The position numbers and the translations under genes are program-made. The notes under the pieces are model-generated. The model had not been told where the DNA came from. It ran no database searches and saw nothing but the letters and a program-made list of their open reading frames with translations. From the NCBI RefSeq assembly GCF_042186555.1, contig NC_133325.1, positions 673,495,640 through 673,559,639 of the forward strand: a DNA stretch of 64,000 nucleotides, read 5' to 3'. Shown here one piece after another: positions 23,001-31,699 of the stretch (position 1 is its first letter; every line of letters starts with the position of its first letter). Origin of the DNA: Aquarana catesbeiana (Eukaryota > Chordata > Amphibia > Anura > Ranidae).

Positions 23001-23702
23001 AAATCAAGCTCTCCAGCTCAGTGGGTATATCTCGGGCTGCTATCTCATCCTTGATGGAATCCGAGAGACCATGAGAAAAAGCAGCCACGAGGGCCTCATT
23101 GTTCCAAGCAACCTCTGCTGCCAGAGTACGGAACTCAATGGCGTAGTCGGCAACAGTTCTCGTACTCTGTTTGATGGACATGAGGCACTTGGCAGCAGAA
23201 GCGGAGTGTGCGGGAACATCAAATACCCTTTAAAGGAGGCCACAAACTCAGGATAACTCAAGACAACAGGTTTTTGCGTCTCCCATAGAGGGTTAGCCCA
23301 GGCAAAGGCTCTCTCAGAAAGCAAAGATATCACGAACCATACTTTGCTTCTTTCTGTGGGAAACGCCTGGTGCAGCATCTCAAAGTATATCTCAACTTGG
23401 TTGAGAAACCCTCTGCATTGAACTGGATCGCCCCCAAATCGCTGGGGAAGCGGGGCGAAACCAGACATACCTCTTATAGAGGTAATACTCAAGGCAGGTG
23501 CCTGCACAGAGACTGGCACAGCAGCAGGGACGGCCTGCAACTCAGGTTATACCGAAGCAGCCACAGTGGGGGATTTCAGGTGAGCTGTGCGACTCAGGAG
23601 CGTTTGTAATGCAATGACAAACTGATCCATGCAGTGATCTTGCTCATCCAATCTGGAAAAAATATTACCAACAAGTGGATTGACTGTATCTTCTGAATTC
23701 AT
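20078..23702 (-). pseudogene. Gag-pol of Gypsy element 1, degenerate
   Basis: The minus-strand ATG at 23702 opens gag (MNSEDTVNPLVGNIFSRLDE); a TAA interrupts near 23548. Gag resumes with FGGDPVQCRGFL, then the zinc knuckle CLYCGQAGHFLKSC near 22770-22730. Protease has LIDSGAAGLFID near 22590. The RT motif VVYLDDILIFS (about 21670) is in a different frame from the flanking RT, and sequence is deleted right after it. RNase H has EVDASETGVGALLS and LTDHKNLTFL. Integrase keeps an H-H-C-C finger (HQTYHSPKAAGHPGK, then CSVC), VSDRG and a changed TEQAN Glu region. At least six frame breaks separate these parts. Non-functional. Confidence 0.9.
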
Positions 23703-23703
23703 G

Positions 23704-23713
23704 GCCTTCGCCT
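23704..23713 (-). promoter_or_regulatory. Primer-binding site, self-complementary to the LTR
   Basis: In the sense of the element, AGGCGAAGGC begins 2 nt after the LTR end. It is exactly complementary to GCCTTCGCCT inside the LTR at 23979-23970. I found no obvious tRNA-type match. This fits self-priming, in which the RNA 5' end folds back as primer, as known for the Tf1/sushi group. Confidence 0.6.
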
Positions 23714-23715
23714 AC

Positions 23716-24117
23716 TGTGAGAAACCATGAACCAGACCGAGACAGAAGTACAGTTAAATCACACTTGTTTATTAATATAAATAAAAAGGTAAATAGAGTA
23801 AGCGTAGTCAAAGCATAGCCAGAGTCCAGTAACTGGATCGGGTAATCAGCCAGGCCAGAAGTCAGGGATCCAAGTGGAGGAACAGCAAGCAGGATAAGGA
23901 ACCAGAAGGGATGTCAGCAAGCCAGTCTTTAAACAGGAATGTAGGAGATGGTTTCTAGTGATGTGACCAAGGCGAAGGCAGGAAAGAAGTGAGCTGGACG
24001 TCTGACGAGCAGATCCACAACAGCTGGTTAACTGTGGAGAGAGAAGAGAGCTGGCAATTAGCCGACAGCTGAGCGGCCAGCCAGCTCAGAGAAGGAAGGG
24101 CTGAGCCAGTCCTGACA
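23716..24117 (-). repeat. 5' LTR of Gypsy element 1
   Basis: On the minus strand it begins TGTCAGGACTGG at 24117 and ends CTCACA at 23716, about 402 bp. A poly(A) signal (aataaa) lies near 23775-23785 in the minus sense. No second LTR is present. Confidence 0.85.
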
Positions 24118-24249
24118 CCAGGGGGTGGGGGTGCAGGTGACCCAACCGAACCACATGGGTGGGGGTGCGGGTGACCCAACTGGGGGGGTGGCTGTGGGTG
24201 CATTATTTGCTGCCCCCCCAAAAAATATACCACCAGCCGCCACTGGCTT
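24118..24249. repeat. Fragment of a G-rich dispersed repeat
   Basis: Between the Gypsy LTR and the resumed Tc1 lies a segment with gtgggggtgcaggtgaccca repeated twice, ending in caccagccgccactgg. It belongs to neither neighbour. It may be a small insertion at the junction or a remnant of what the Gypsy integrated into. Confidence 0.4.
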
Positions 24250-24679
24250 TGGGGATGTTTCTCTGCTAAAGGTGGAGGTCAACTTTGCCACATTGAGGGG
24301 CCAATGAACAGGGCTGTGTTCTGTAAAATCTTGGATGAGACCTTCTTCTCTCAGCCAGAACACTGAAGATGGGTCTTCTGGCATGACAATGACCCAACCT
24401 CTGTGCTTGCCAACAAGGGTTTCTCCACCAAGTACAAGGTCATGTTTTGCTTGGGCATCAAATTCTTATTTTATTCACTGAACTGCAACTCAATTTATAG
24501 CATTTATATCATGTGATTTTTCTGGATTTTTGGTTGATATTTTGTCTCTATCATTTAAAATAGACCTATGATAAAAATTATAGACCCTTCATTTATTTGT
24601 GGGCAAACTTACAAAATCTGCAGGGGATCAAATAATTATTTTACCCACTGTATACGTTACTTGGGCTGCAAGAGGTTAA

Positions 24680-25254
24680 CTTCCCAGCATCTACCAAAAA
24701 CTGAAATTTCCCCCTTTAATAAACATTTGAAGTAGTCTTAGTTTAAACATGAAATATAGGATGATCATATTTTAGTAGGGGCCCCTGCCCAAACTGCACG
24801 AGGACCTAATTGTTTCCTGTTACACTTCAGGGAATATGAATGTTTTTCTTTATTTCAAGTCCAATGAGTTCTCCTTTTCACTCGCTGGCTGTTTTTGGTG
24901 TCCTTCGCCTTGAATAAGAGGACAGATGTAACTGATTCTACAGATGTACATATTTAGGGAATGAGGTTGGAGATCAGATGGGAGCTCGGCTTCAGGCTGA
25001 GAATCTGTGACGCATACAGCAAAGTAGGAAAGCTTTGTGAGTCACACCTCTGAAATCAGTGTGTTGAAGACAAAACTAGGTCACAGCAGAAAGAGCATGC
25101 GGCAATGCAACAAATACTCCCTTTAACAAGTCACTCACGAGCCAGCAGTTATTGAATAATTACAGTTTATCAACTTATCCCCAGCGTGTTTGTATACATA
25201 TTGTTATTTCCTTGTACTTCATGCCATATTGATTTAAATATAAAATGTCAGATT
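24680..25254. other. No gene seen
   Basis: Unique-looking sequence without recognisable repeat ends or protein-like frame. Confidence 0.4.
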
Positions 25255-25497
25255 TAAGGCTGGGTTCACACCATTGTTACATGCGGCTCAGAGCAGGGGT
25301 CCGGTGCGTCCTGGTTCACCATTTCAGGTCCGTTTTCAGCCTGAACCTGAAACGGACCAAAAGACGCACAGGGTTCCTGCGCAAATTCGCACTGGAGCCG
25401 CAGCGGAGATATGTGAACCGGCTCAAATCTCCTACTATTGCGAATTTGATTACGCGTTTCCCGCATCCAATTCGCCATATGTGTGAACCCAGCCTAA
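25255..25497. mobile_element. Palindromic hAT-like MITE
   Basis: Inverted ends aaggctgggttcacacc and gtgtgaacccagcctaa. An approximate 8-bp flanking duplication (tgtcagat / gctcagat) fits hAT-type insertion. Several inner arms (aggtccgttttcagcctgaa and its inverse) make it a long imperfect hairpin. A related copy is at 27797-28058. Confidence 0.75.
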
Positions 25498-25529
25498 AGC
25501 TCAGATAGAAGAACTCCTAGAAACAAATC

Positions 25530-25765
25530 GTGCCAGCTGCAGTGTGTAGACAGAGCGGTCTGTGATCCCAGTGTCCGGAGGACACAGATTGAGGTAATGA
25601 GCCAATCAGTGGCTTTTTACCATGTGATCAGCTGTGTGCAATCACAGCTGATCATGGATGTAAATAGAAGCCAGTGCTCGGCACTCCTTTCCTCGTGCTG
25701 ACAGCAGGAGGATCTGGGAAGAGAGCCGATAACCGGCTTCTCTAAAAGGGACATGCACACTGATG
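25530..25765. mobile_element. Fragment of the 7490-8665 TTAA family
   Basis: It shares the stretches accatgtgatcagctgt and (inverted within it) acagctgatcatg, tcctcgtgctgacagc and agagccgataaccgg with 7680-7830. No ends are present. Confidence 0.55.
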
Positions 25766-25929
25766 TAGCAATATGGACTATTACCAGAAAGCTTTATACC
25801 TTTCAGTGTTCTAAACATTGTTTGTCCCCATGATTATTTGTGCAGCCAGTGACTTCATATCTGTGTGCCAACGGAGTGAGTTATGGGGCATATAGTCCTC
25901 TTTGAATCTGCTGCTATGCATCCATGTAC

Positions 25930-26200
25930 CCTAAGGCCGTGTACATATGGGCGGACTTTTTGACCGGACTGGTCCGACAGACTTTCCAGCGGACTTTCAA
26001 CGGACTTTTGACGGACTTCCGACTGACTTTTTAACGAATGGACTTATACGTGATGACGTACACCGGACTAAAATAAGGAAGTTGATAGCCAGTAGCCAAT
26101 AGCTGCCCTAGCATCGGTTTTTGTCCGTCGGACTAGCATACAGACGAGTGGATTTCTGGGTCCGGTGGAGTTACGACGCTGTAGTGTTGCCATCCCTGTT
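25930..26200. mobile_element. One-ended MITE fragment with ggactt repeats
   Basis: It starts ctaaggccgtgtacatatgg, then has several ggacttt/gacggacttcc repeats. It resembles palindromic hAT-like MITEs that begin with ctaaggc and genome-like gtgtaca motifs, but the opposite end is not clear. Confidence 0.35.
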
Positions 26201-26429
26201 CCTGTCTAGAAGACCTCGGATCGATTTGGGTCATTGGTGAGCGAGCAAGCTGCTCAATCTTTATCTATTCACTATCACCAGTACAGAACACCATGCACAC
26301 ACACATCTCTACCCAAGAACACTTTACTGCATTGCTGGAAAACTGTGCTCAGATGCCTTAGGCGTTCCACTTGGAACCTATTGTTTCATCTACAACCAAA
26401 CGGATTACAGTTAACAAGCTCCAACTAGC

Positions 26430-26487
26430 TAGGGAAGAATAACAGATCTGCAACGTAGAATTCTATTGCCATTACTCATAGGAAGTT

Positions 26488-26523
<36 letters not shown>

Positions 26524-27060
26524 ACACCAGCAAGAGATTAGCTCTCTCATTAGAATAGCATAGGCTGATGTAGAAATCAGCTTGAAGAATGGAGTAAAAC
26601 GACACAATGTGCATCCAGATCATATATCAATACCTCGTTGATAGAGGCAAACTATAAAGTCTTGATGCGGTGGTGCATGGTTCCAGTGAGGGTAGCAGCC
26701 TTTGTCCCAGAAGCCTCCCCACAGTGCTTCAGAGAATGTAACATAGACGGCACCATGTTCCACACATGGTGAACATGCCCAAAAGTGCGAAGGTTCTGGA
26801 TACGAACATACAATTTCATATATTCAATGACCCAAGTGAATCTTACTAAATCACACAGCCCAGGTGTGCTGAATGGTGCTGAGTGCTGAATGGTGAATGG
26901 ATGGGCACACAGGGAAGGGGAGAGAGACACAGAACCTCCCCTTAGAACCGAGGAACCACTGTCGACAGATCACGGATCTTCTGCTTTGAAATTCATGGGC
27001 TAATTGCTGGAGTTTCACCAATTGGAGACCCTAAAGCAGCTGCTTCTTTTGAATTTTGTT
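26430..27060 (+). pseudogene. 3' fragment of L1/Tx1-type ORF2
   Basis: From 26650 the plus strand reads NYKVLMRWCMVPVRVAAF, then CFRECNIDGTMFHTW, a stop, then TCPKVRRFW. This aligns residue for residue with the C-terminal Cys/His motif of the intact LINE ORF2 at 56757-56915 (NYKVLTRWYLVPARVA, then CFRGCPEIG). One Trp codon has become a stop (TGG to TGA). A (TA)n tract at 26487-26523 lies in the presumed upstream part. RT and endonuclease are absent, consistent with a 5'-truncated LINE copy. Confidence 0.8.
26487..26523. repeat. (TA)n microsatellite
   Basis: About 37 bp of alternating T and A with two interruptions, inside the LINE fragment. Confidence 0.9.
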
Positions 27061-27480
27061 ACAAGGCTTTATTAGCCTCCAACAATACACTCTTGATTCA
27101 ACATAAGCCCTTGGTTATTATACTTCACACAGAGCTCCTCTGTGGCCATAACGGTTGGGAGGGCCAGGCAGTGGAGACTTATCCAGTTATTCTTGAATGT
27201 GAACCACTGTGTTCCTGTATCCACAATCTTTACGTTACTCTTCTTCAATTCTGGATTGGCTTGTATGCCACATATGTACCAAAACTCCTGATGAAGCTCA
27301 CGAATTGAGCGAAACATGTCGAGTGGTATTTACTGAGTGGTTTCTTCCAATATCTCTGTCATAATTGGATTGTAGAGATTGAGAGATTGGTTGTTTTTAA
27401 TTCTTTTGATATTTTGTATTAAGATTTGAATAAAAGATTATTTTATGTAGTTTAGACATTGCATACACTTCTTTACCCAT
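27060..27480 (+). mobile_element. PLE-like terminal region carrying a hammerhead
   Basis: Non-coding. It contains the hammerhead at 27277-27328. About 100 nt downstream lies tttgaataaaagattatttt, the same order (ribozyme, then AT-rich end with polyadenylation-like signal) as in the PLE 3' region at 58615-58810. No coding part of a PLE is adjacent, so assignment to a Penelope-like element is inference from the ribozyme and layout. Confidence 0.45.
27277..27328 (+). ncRNA. Hammerhead ribozyme, type I, intact core
   Basis: CTGATGA lies at 27288-27294 and GAAAC at 27311-27315, with predicted cleavage after C27320 (GTC). Stem I pairs ACTC (27284-27287) with GAGT (27321-27324) and TACC (27277-27280) with GGTA (27325-27328), leaving a 3-nt AAA bulge. 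Stem II pairs GCTC (27296-27299) with GAGC (27307-27310), with one extra A (27295) between the core and the stem. Stem III is only 2 bp (ACATGT, palindromic). That is the known design of ribozymes in Penelope-like elements, which are thought to act as dimers. All invariant core bases are present; activity is untested. Confidence 0.7.
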
Positions 27481-27607
27481 GTCTACCCTATATTTTAAGC
27501 ACCTTAAAAGTCCCTGGGGTAACTTTACCCCATTCCCACTGTTTTTGCATTTTATAATTTGGGATGCGGTGCTACAGGTTAACTGTCCCTGCCCTCTCCA
27601 TATAAAG

Positions 27608-27718
27608 AATACTTTACATTGTAGCAAAGTGTAATTTTTTCAGTGTTGTCACCTGAAAAGATATAATAAAATATTTACAAAAATCTGAGGGCTGTACTCA
27701 CTTTTGTGAGATACTGTA
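27608..27718 (+). mobile_element. 3' end fragment of the Tc1 E family
   Basis: It matches 60160-60260 almost base for base (gtgttgtcac, then aagatataataaaatattta, then ctcacttttgtgagatactg). Only the terminal ~110 bp are present. Next to it, 27729-27763 holds a short palindrome (cctataggtaagcc / ggcttacctatagg). Confidence 0.85.
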
Positions 27719-27796
27719 TTTACAGTACCTATAGGTAAGCCAATTTACAGGCTTACCTATAGGTGCAAGTACAAGATTGAGGTTTATAACCACTTT

Positions 27797-28058
27797 AGGC
27801 TGGGTTCACACTATTGTGAACTGGATGCGGGTTTCCCCGCATCCAATTCATACGTCAGGATTAAGGTCAATGGAGCCGGTTCACACATCTCCGGAGCCGC
27901 TCCGGAACAAATTGCACAGGAGTCCTGTGCATCTTCTGGTCCATTTCAGGCTCAAATTCAGCCAAAAATTTGTACTGAAATCAGACCTGAAACGGTGAAC
28001 AGGGAAGCACCGGACCCCTGCTGTAAGCCGCGCCGTATGGCAGTGTAAACCCAGCCTT
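27797..28058. mobile_element. Palindromic hAT-like MITE (family of 25255-25497)
   Basis: Ends ttaggctgggttcacact and gtgtaaacccagccttaa are inverted. Inner sequences (gcatccaattc, ggagccggttcacac, cctgaaacgg) match the 25255 copy in inverted order. Non-coding. Confidence 0.75.
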
Positions 28059-28079
28059 AATCTTAAATACTGTACCACA

Positions 28080-28200
28080 AAAAGAAAGCTCTATTTGTGT
28101 GAAAAAAAATTATAAAAACTTTGGGTACAGTGTTGCATGACCGCGCAATTGTCAAAATGCGACAGCGCTGAAAGCTGAAAATTCAAACTTAGGTTAGTCT
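28080..28200. mobile_element. Fragment of the 7490-8665 family
   Basis: It carries tgggtacagtgttgcatgac, the cgcgcaattgtca stretch and gcgctgaaagctgaaaatt, as at 8555-8625. No ends. Confidence 0.6.
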
Positions 28201-28410
28201 GCACCCCCCGGGTCAAAAGACTTTGATCTGAAGATCAAAGGTGCCAGGTGAAACATTCTCAGCTGAACAGCACCTGCATCCACTCATCTGCAGTCACTGT
28301 TCATGTAGTTGGACAGCCACGGGTGCTGGGGAGATACATCCATTCACACTCTACGTCTGTTCCTTCATCCACAAATAGTGTATGTAGTGTGTAGTGAATG
28401 TGTTATGTAG
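28201..28410. other. No gene seen
   Basis: Short unique-looking spacer. Confidence 0.4.
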
Positions 28411-29244
28411 GGATGAGCCGAACACCCCCTGATTTGGTTCGCAGCAGAACACGCGAACAGGCAAAACATTTGTTCTAACATTCAAACCCCGTAAAGTCGA
28501 TGGGACGCAAATGTGAAAAATCAAACATGCTCGTTTTAAAGGCTTATATGCAAGTTATTGCCATAAAAAGTGTTTGGGGACCCGGGTCCTGCACCAGGGG
28601 ACATGTATCAATGGGTGCAGTGATTTTAATAATGCTTAAAGTGAAACAATAAAAATGAAATATTCCTTTAAATATCATGCCTGGGGATGTCCTTAGTATG
28701 CCTGTAAAGCAGCGCATCTTTCCCATGTTTATAACAGTGCCAAAGCAAAATGACATTTCTAAAGAAAAAAATAATTTTATTCAAAACTGCTCACGGCTGT
28801 AATGTATTGGCGGATCCCGGCAATATACTTAAAAATACCAAAAATACCATGAATGTCCCCAGGCCACCAGGCACTATATACTCTGAACAGCAGTATATAT
28901 ACTATACAGCCTGCCTCTAAATAAAATTGGGCCTTAGGTGTTGGTGGTACCAGAACACTGTAACCCCTCACAGATACTCGTGTTGGGCACAGGAACGGGC
29001 CATGCTGTGAAATATATCAAAAGTTGTAATTACATGTCCCTGTTAAACAGGGGCAGAAAAATTAGGCCTTGGGTGGTGGTGGTGCCACAACACTGTAACC
29101 CCTCACAGATACTCTTGTTGGATACAGGAATGGGCCCTGCTATGAAACATGACTGCCAGTTCCTTGTCCTTCTGTGGAACCCCCTCTCTATAGGCTCACG
29201 TTACTCCCTTCCTCAACCTGGGAACCAACATTGGAGCCTTCAAA

Positions 29245-29650
29245 TCACTGCGCATCCTCCAGCAGCATATAACCAACACTGTGGATGAAAAAATCTGGGG
29301 ACTCCTCCATGCATGATGGTGGGGCTATGGAAGGAGCGACTGTGGACAAGGAGCCGGTGGAATAGGCCACTTTGGCAGCTGTGTTGGAAGGCAAACTACT
29401 CTGAGCCTGGGTGACAGAGGATGAGGAGGATGAGGACGGCTTCGTTATCCACCCCACCAACTCTTCTGCATGTTGTGGCTCAAAAACACGGCCAGCAGCA
29501 GCAAAAAAGGACAAGCGTGCCCCACGCCCACCTGCAGAGGATGCACCATGTCCACGACCACCACTGTTGACTGTAGACACAGAGGCTGCTTACCCTCTTT
29601 TAGTGGCCTGTGAGCACCTGCCTCTCCTTGGTGGCCTTCCGGACATGATG
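29245..29650 (-). pseudogene. AT-hook/Ser-rich ORF remnant of unknown transposon
   Basis: The minus-strand ATG near 29647 reads MSGRPPRRGRCSQATKRG, which contains an AT-hook-like GRPPRRGR. A stop follows, then an open frame of about 111 codons: Gly/Arg-rich, then FEPQHAEELVGWITKPSS, a run of serines, and a Ser/Pro-rich end. I recognise no catalytic domain. The acidic gaggatgaggaggatgagga tract encodes the serine run. It may be the N-terminal part of a transposon protein; chance is the alternative. Confidence 0.35.
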
Positions 29651-29678
29651 TATTTTTTGTTTTGCAACACCACACTAC

Positions 29679-29876
29679 ACTGTATCAGATACTGTGTATA
29701 CCTCCTGAAGTGTAGTAGAAACTGTATAACAGCTGCACTGTATTGTATACCGTGTACACCACCAGAAGTGTAGTAGAAACTGTACACACTCTGTTAGATA
29801 CTCTGTATACTGCCTGAAGTGTATTAGAGTATTAGAGACAGCACACCACTGAATGCACTGTAGATATAGGCTACAC

Positions 29877-29919
<43 letters not shown>

Positions 29920-29932
29920 CACACACACTAGA

Positions 29933-29977
<45 letters not shown>

Positions 29978-30204
29978 TATATCTATATATTAATACACCG
30001 CCTGACATCTATTAGAAACTCTACACACTGTATTAGATACTGTGTACACCTCCTGCACTGTATTAGCAACTGTACAATGGCTGCACTGTATTGTATACTG
30101 TGTACACCACCAGAAGTATAGTAGACACTGTGGACACCGCCTGCACTGTATTAGCAACTGTACACCACGGAATGCACTATAGATATAGGCTACACTGAAT
30201 GCAG

Positions 30205-30275
<71 letters not shown>
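29679..30275. repeat. Minisatellite with three long (TA)n tracts
   Basis: Imperfect units around actgtattgtatactgtgtacaccacc and gaagtgtagtagaaactgta repeat through 29680-30190. (TA)n tracts lie at about 29879-29914, 29938-29972 and 30208-30274. Confidence 0.85.
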
Positions 30276-30277
<2 letters not shown>

Positions 30278-30457
30278 CATTCTTGTACAACTTTCTTTTG
30301 TGAGAATGATCGTTTCATAATTGCACAACAGGTTGTCAGCCAGTATACAGTATAAGAAACCTTTATTCATCATATTATTTTAAAGAGATTGCTCTCAAAA
30401 AGCAAACCAGAAGGGGGTTTTCTGCCTTTAAATGCTAAGCTTTAAGCAGCGATCCAG
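30276..30457. other. No gene seen
   Basis: Short unique-looking spacer. Confidence 0.4.
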
Positions 30458-30897
30458 CCTGTAAAAAAAAAAAGTAAAGTCAGCAGCTACAAATACATCC
30501 TGTAGCTGCTGACTTTTAATATTAGGACACTTACCTGTCCAGGGATCCTGCAATGTTTATTGTGTATAGGTGCAAGTGCTCCCTTCAGTGAGGGAAACTT
30601 GAAGTAAAGCCTTCCAGCTTCACAGCCTGTTTCCTACTGCACATGCACGAGTCGCTTTCTGAATGGTCCCCGCTGTCTTCTGGGACATATGTGTCTCCCA
30701 GAAGGCAGCAGGGGGAAAGGAGGAGAGGCCTCAAATTTCGTAGATCGCCGCGATCATTGTGCCTTACCCGGAAGTGGGAGCGGCTACCTGGTTTTGACAG
30801 GTATCTGCTCCCCCCAAAAAAGTGCCAAATGTGCAAACAAGCCAAAGATGCAAACAGGCAGAGCTTTCCCTTTTGGGTGGAGCTCCGCTTTAAAATA
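30458..30897. mobile_element. MITE with a hairpin near its left end
   Basis: It starts ctgtaaaaaaaaaaagtaaa and ends ggtggagctccgctttaaaa. At 30477-30513 agtcagcagctaca pairs with tgtagctgctgact around a short loop. A perfect gctgtcttctggga... ctcccagaaggcagc inverted pair lies at 30671-30711. Overlapping short ORFs on both strands have no domain. Confidence 0.6.
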
Positions 30898-31278
30898 TGC
30901 CTCTAAATGTCCTAATGTGCATGGACACATAGGATAACATTGAGCTGCTTCTACATGCAAAACGCTAAACTCCTCTAGAAGCAGCCTTTTTGTAAGCCAG
31001 AGTGCATGGACCCTAATAAATGCCCAGCAGAATGCTTCAGATAATAGCAAAAAAAAAAGTCTGGAACACTGTGCAGAAACTTCATACAAGAATGTATCAA
31101 TATTATTGTAACATTTTATTTAGTCTTTTTTTTTATCTGCAGATCACAGGGGTGCTCTATGATCTTCATGAGAAGTTAGTTAAAGTAACCTTACAAGTGA
31201 AAACAAATTAAAGGAATTCTATAGTCACAGGATACACTTCATTTTATAACATTAGCATATAAACAGTAGTTACTTTTA
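30898..31278. other. No gene seen
   Basis: Antisense 101-codon stretch at 30784-31089 overlaps the MITE end and has no recognisable domain. Confidence 0.4.
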
Positions 31279-31690
31279 TTCCCCTTTCACACGATAAGAC
31301 CGCTCATATCCGCCTGTCTGTTTTTTTAGGCGGATCCGAGCGGGCTTGACTCCCACCCATTGACTCCTATGAGCAGGCGGATGTCAGCGGAGATGTGTCT
31401 GCTGACACCCGTCTGCCATCCGATCCAATCAGATCCGCTCAAAACAGATGTATGGCAATACGTTCGCCATCCGTCTGGCGGATCGGAAGGGATCTGATGA
31501 AAACAGACATGCTGTCCATTTTCGTTTGCTCTCCCCATGGAAATCAGTGGGGCTCTGACAGGTCCCTCCCTGCTAAGTGAGCAGAGACAGACCTATCATC
31601 CACCTGCTCATCGGAGATCAACGGAGCGGTCTCCCGCTGAGCTGGCGGTGTCCGCAGAGCGGCCCTGCCGTGTGTGAAAGGGGCCTTAGG
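31279..31690. mobile_element. Palindromic hAT-like MITE
   Basis: Ends ccccctttcacacgataaga-like and gtgtgaaaggggccttagg are inverted. Inner blocks (ggcggatccgagcgg, ccgctgacatccgcc-like) are repeated inverted. Same end class (ctttcacac) as 37005-37138 and 38672-39069. Confidence 0.65.
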
Positions 31691-31699
31691 AATGCACAG

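Larger units (their letters stand above)
20078..24117 (-). mobile_element. Gypsy chromovirus-type LTR retrotransposon 1, 3'-truncated
   Basis: A minus-strand element with a 5' LTR (23716-24117), a short leader, gag, protease, RT, RNase H and integrase remnants in the correct order. It ends abruptly inside integrase at about 20077, where Tc1 sequence takes over. No 3' LTR, no polypurine tract and no chromodomain remain. It sits inside Tc1 C and so is younger than it. Its many stops and deletions make it much older than the Gypsy element at 45277-51165. Confidence 0.9.
19378..24650 (+). mobile_element. Tc1-like transposon C, split by a Gypsy element
   Basis: It begins cagtggggaaaaataattat after TA (19376-19377) and ends ataattattttacccactg before TA (24651-24652). 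The left half is 19378-20077. The right half resumes near 24250 (gatgtttctctgctaa) and runs to 24650. The middle is the Gypsy element plus a 130-bp segment of another repeat. Confidence 0.9.
19123..24675. mobile_element. TTAA-flanked element, outer shell of a three-level nest
   Basis: TTAA at 19119-19122 and 24676-24679 bounds inverted ends cctcttccctgcc and (reverse complement) cctcttgcagcc. Its own sequence is only about 19123-19375 plus 24653-24675; the rest is the Tc1 and the Gypsy element inserted later. The ends resemble those of 7490-8665. Confidence 0.6.
28411..30290. mobile_element. Large unclassified repeat with microsatellites
   Basis: It begins gggatgagccgaacaccccc, a common start of amphibian dispersed repeats by my recollection. 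It contains a 135-bp direct duplication (units starting 28931 and 29066, both with cactgtaacccctcacagat), a minus-strand Ser-rich ORF remnant (29245-29650), and an imperfect gtatactgtgtacacc minisatellite with long (TA)n tracts from 29680 on. I cannot identify the far end or the class. Confidence 0.4.

Noticed and set aside
29411..29773. Plus-strand 120-codon frame
   Set aside because: It is antisense to the AT-hook/Ser-rich frame, starts in an acidic repeat and enters a minisatellite.
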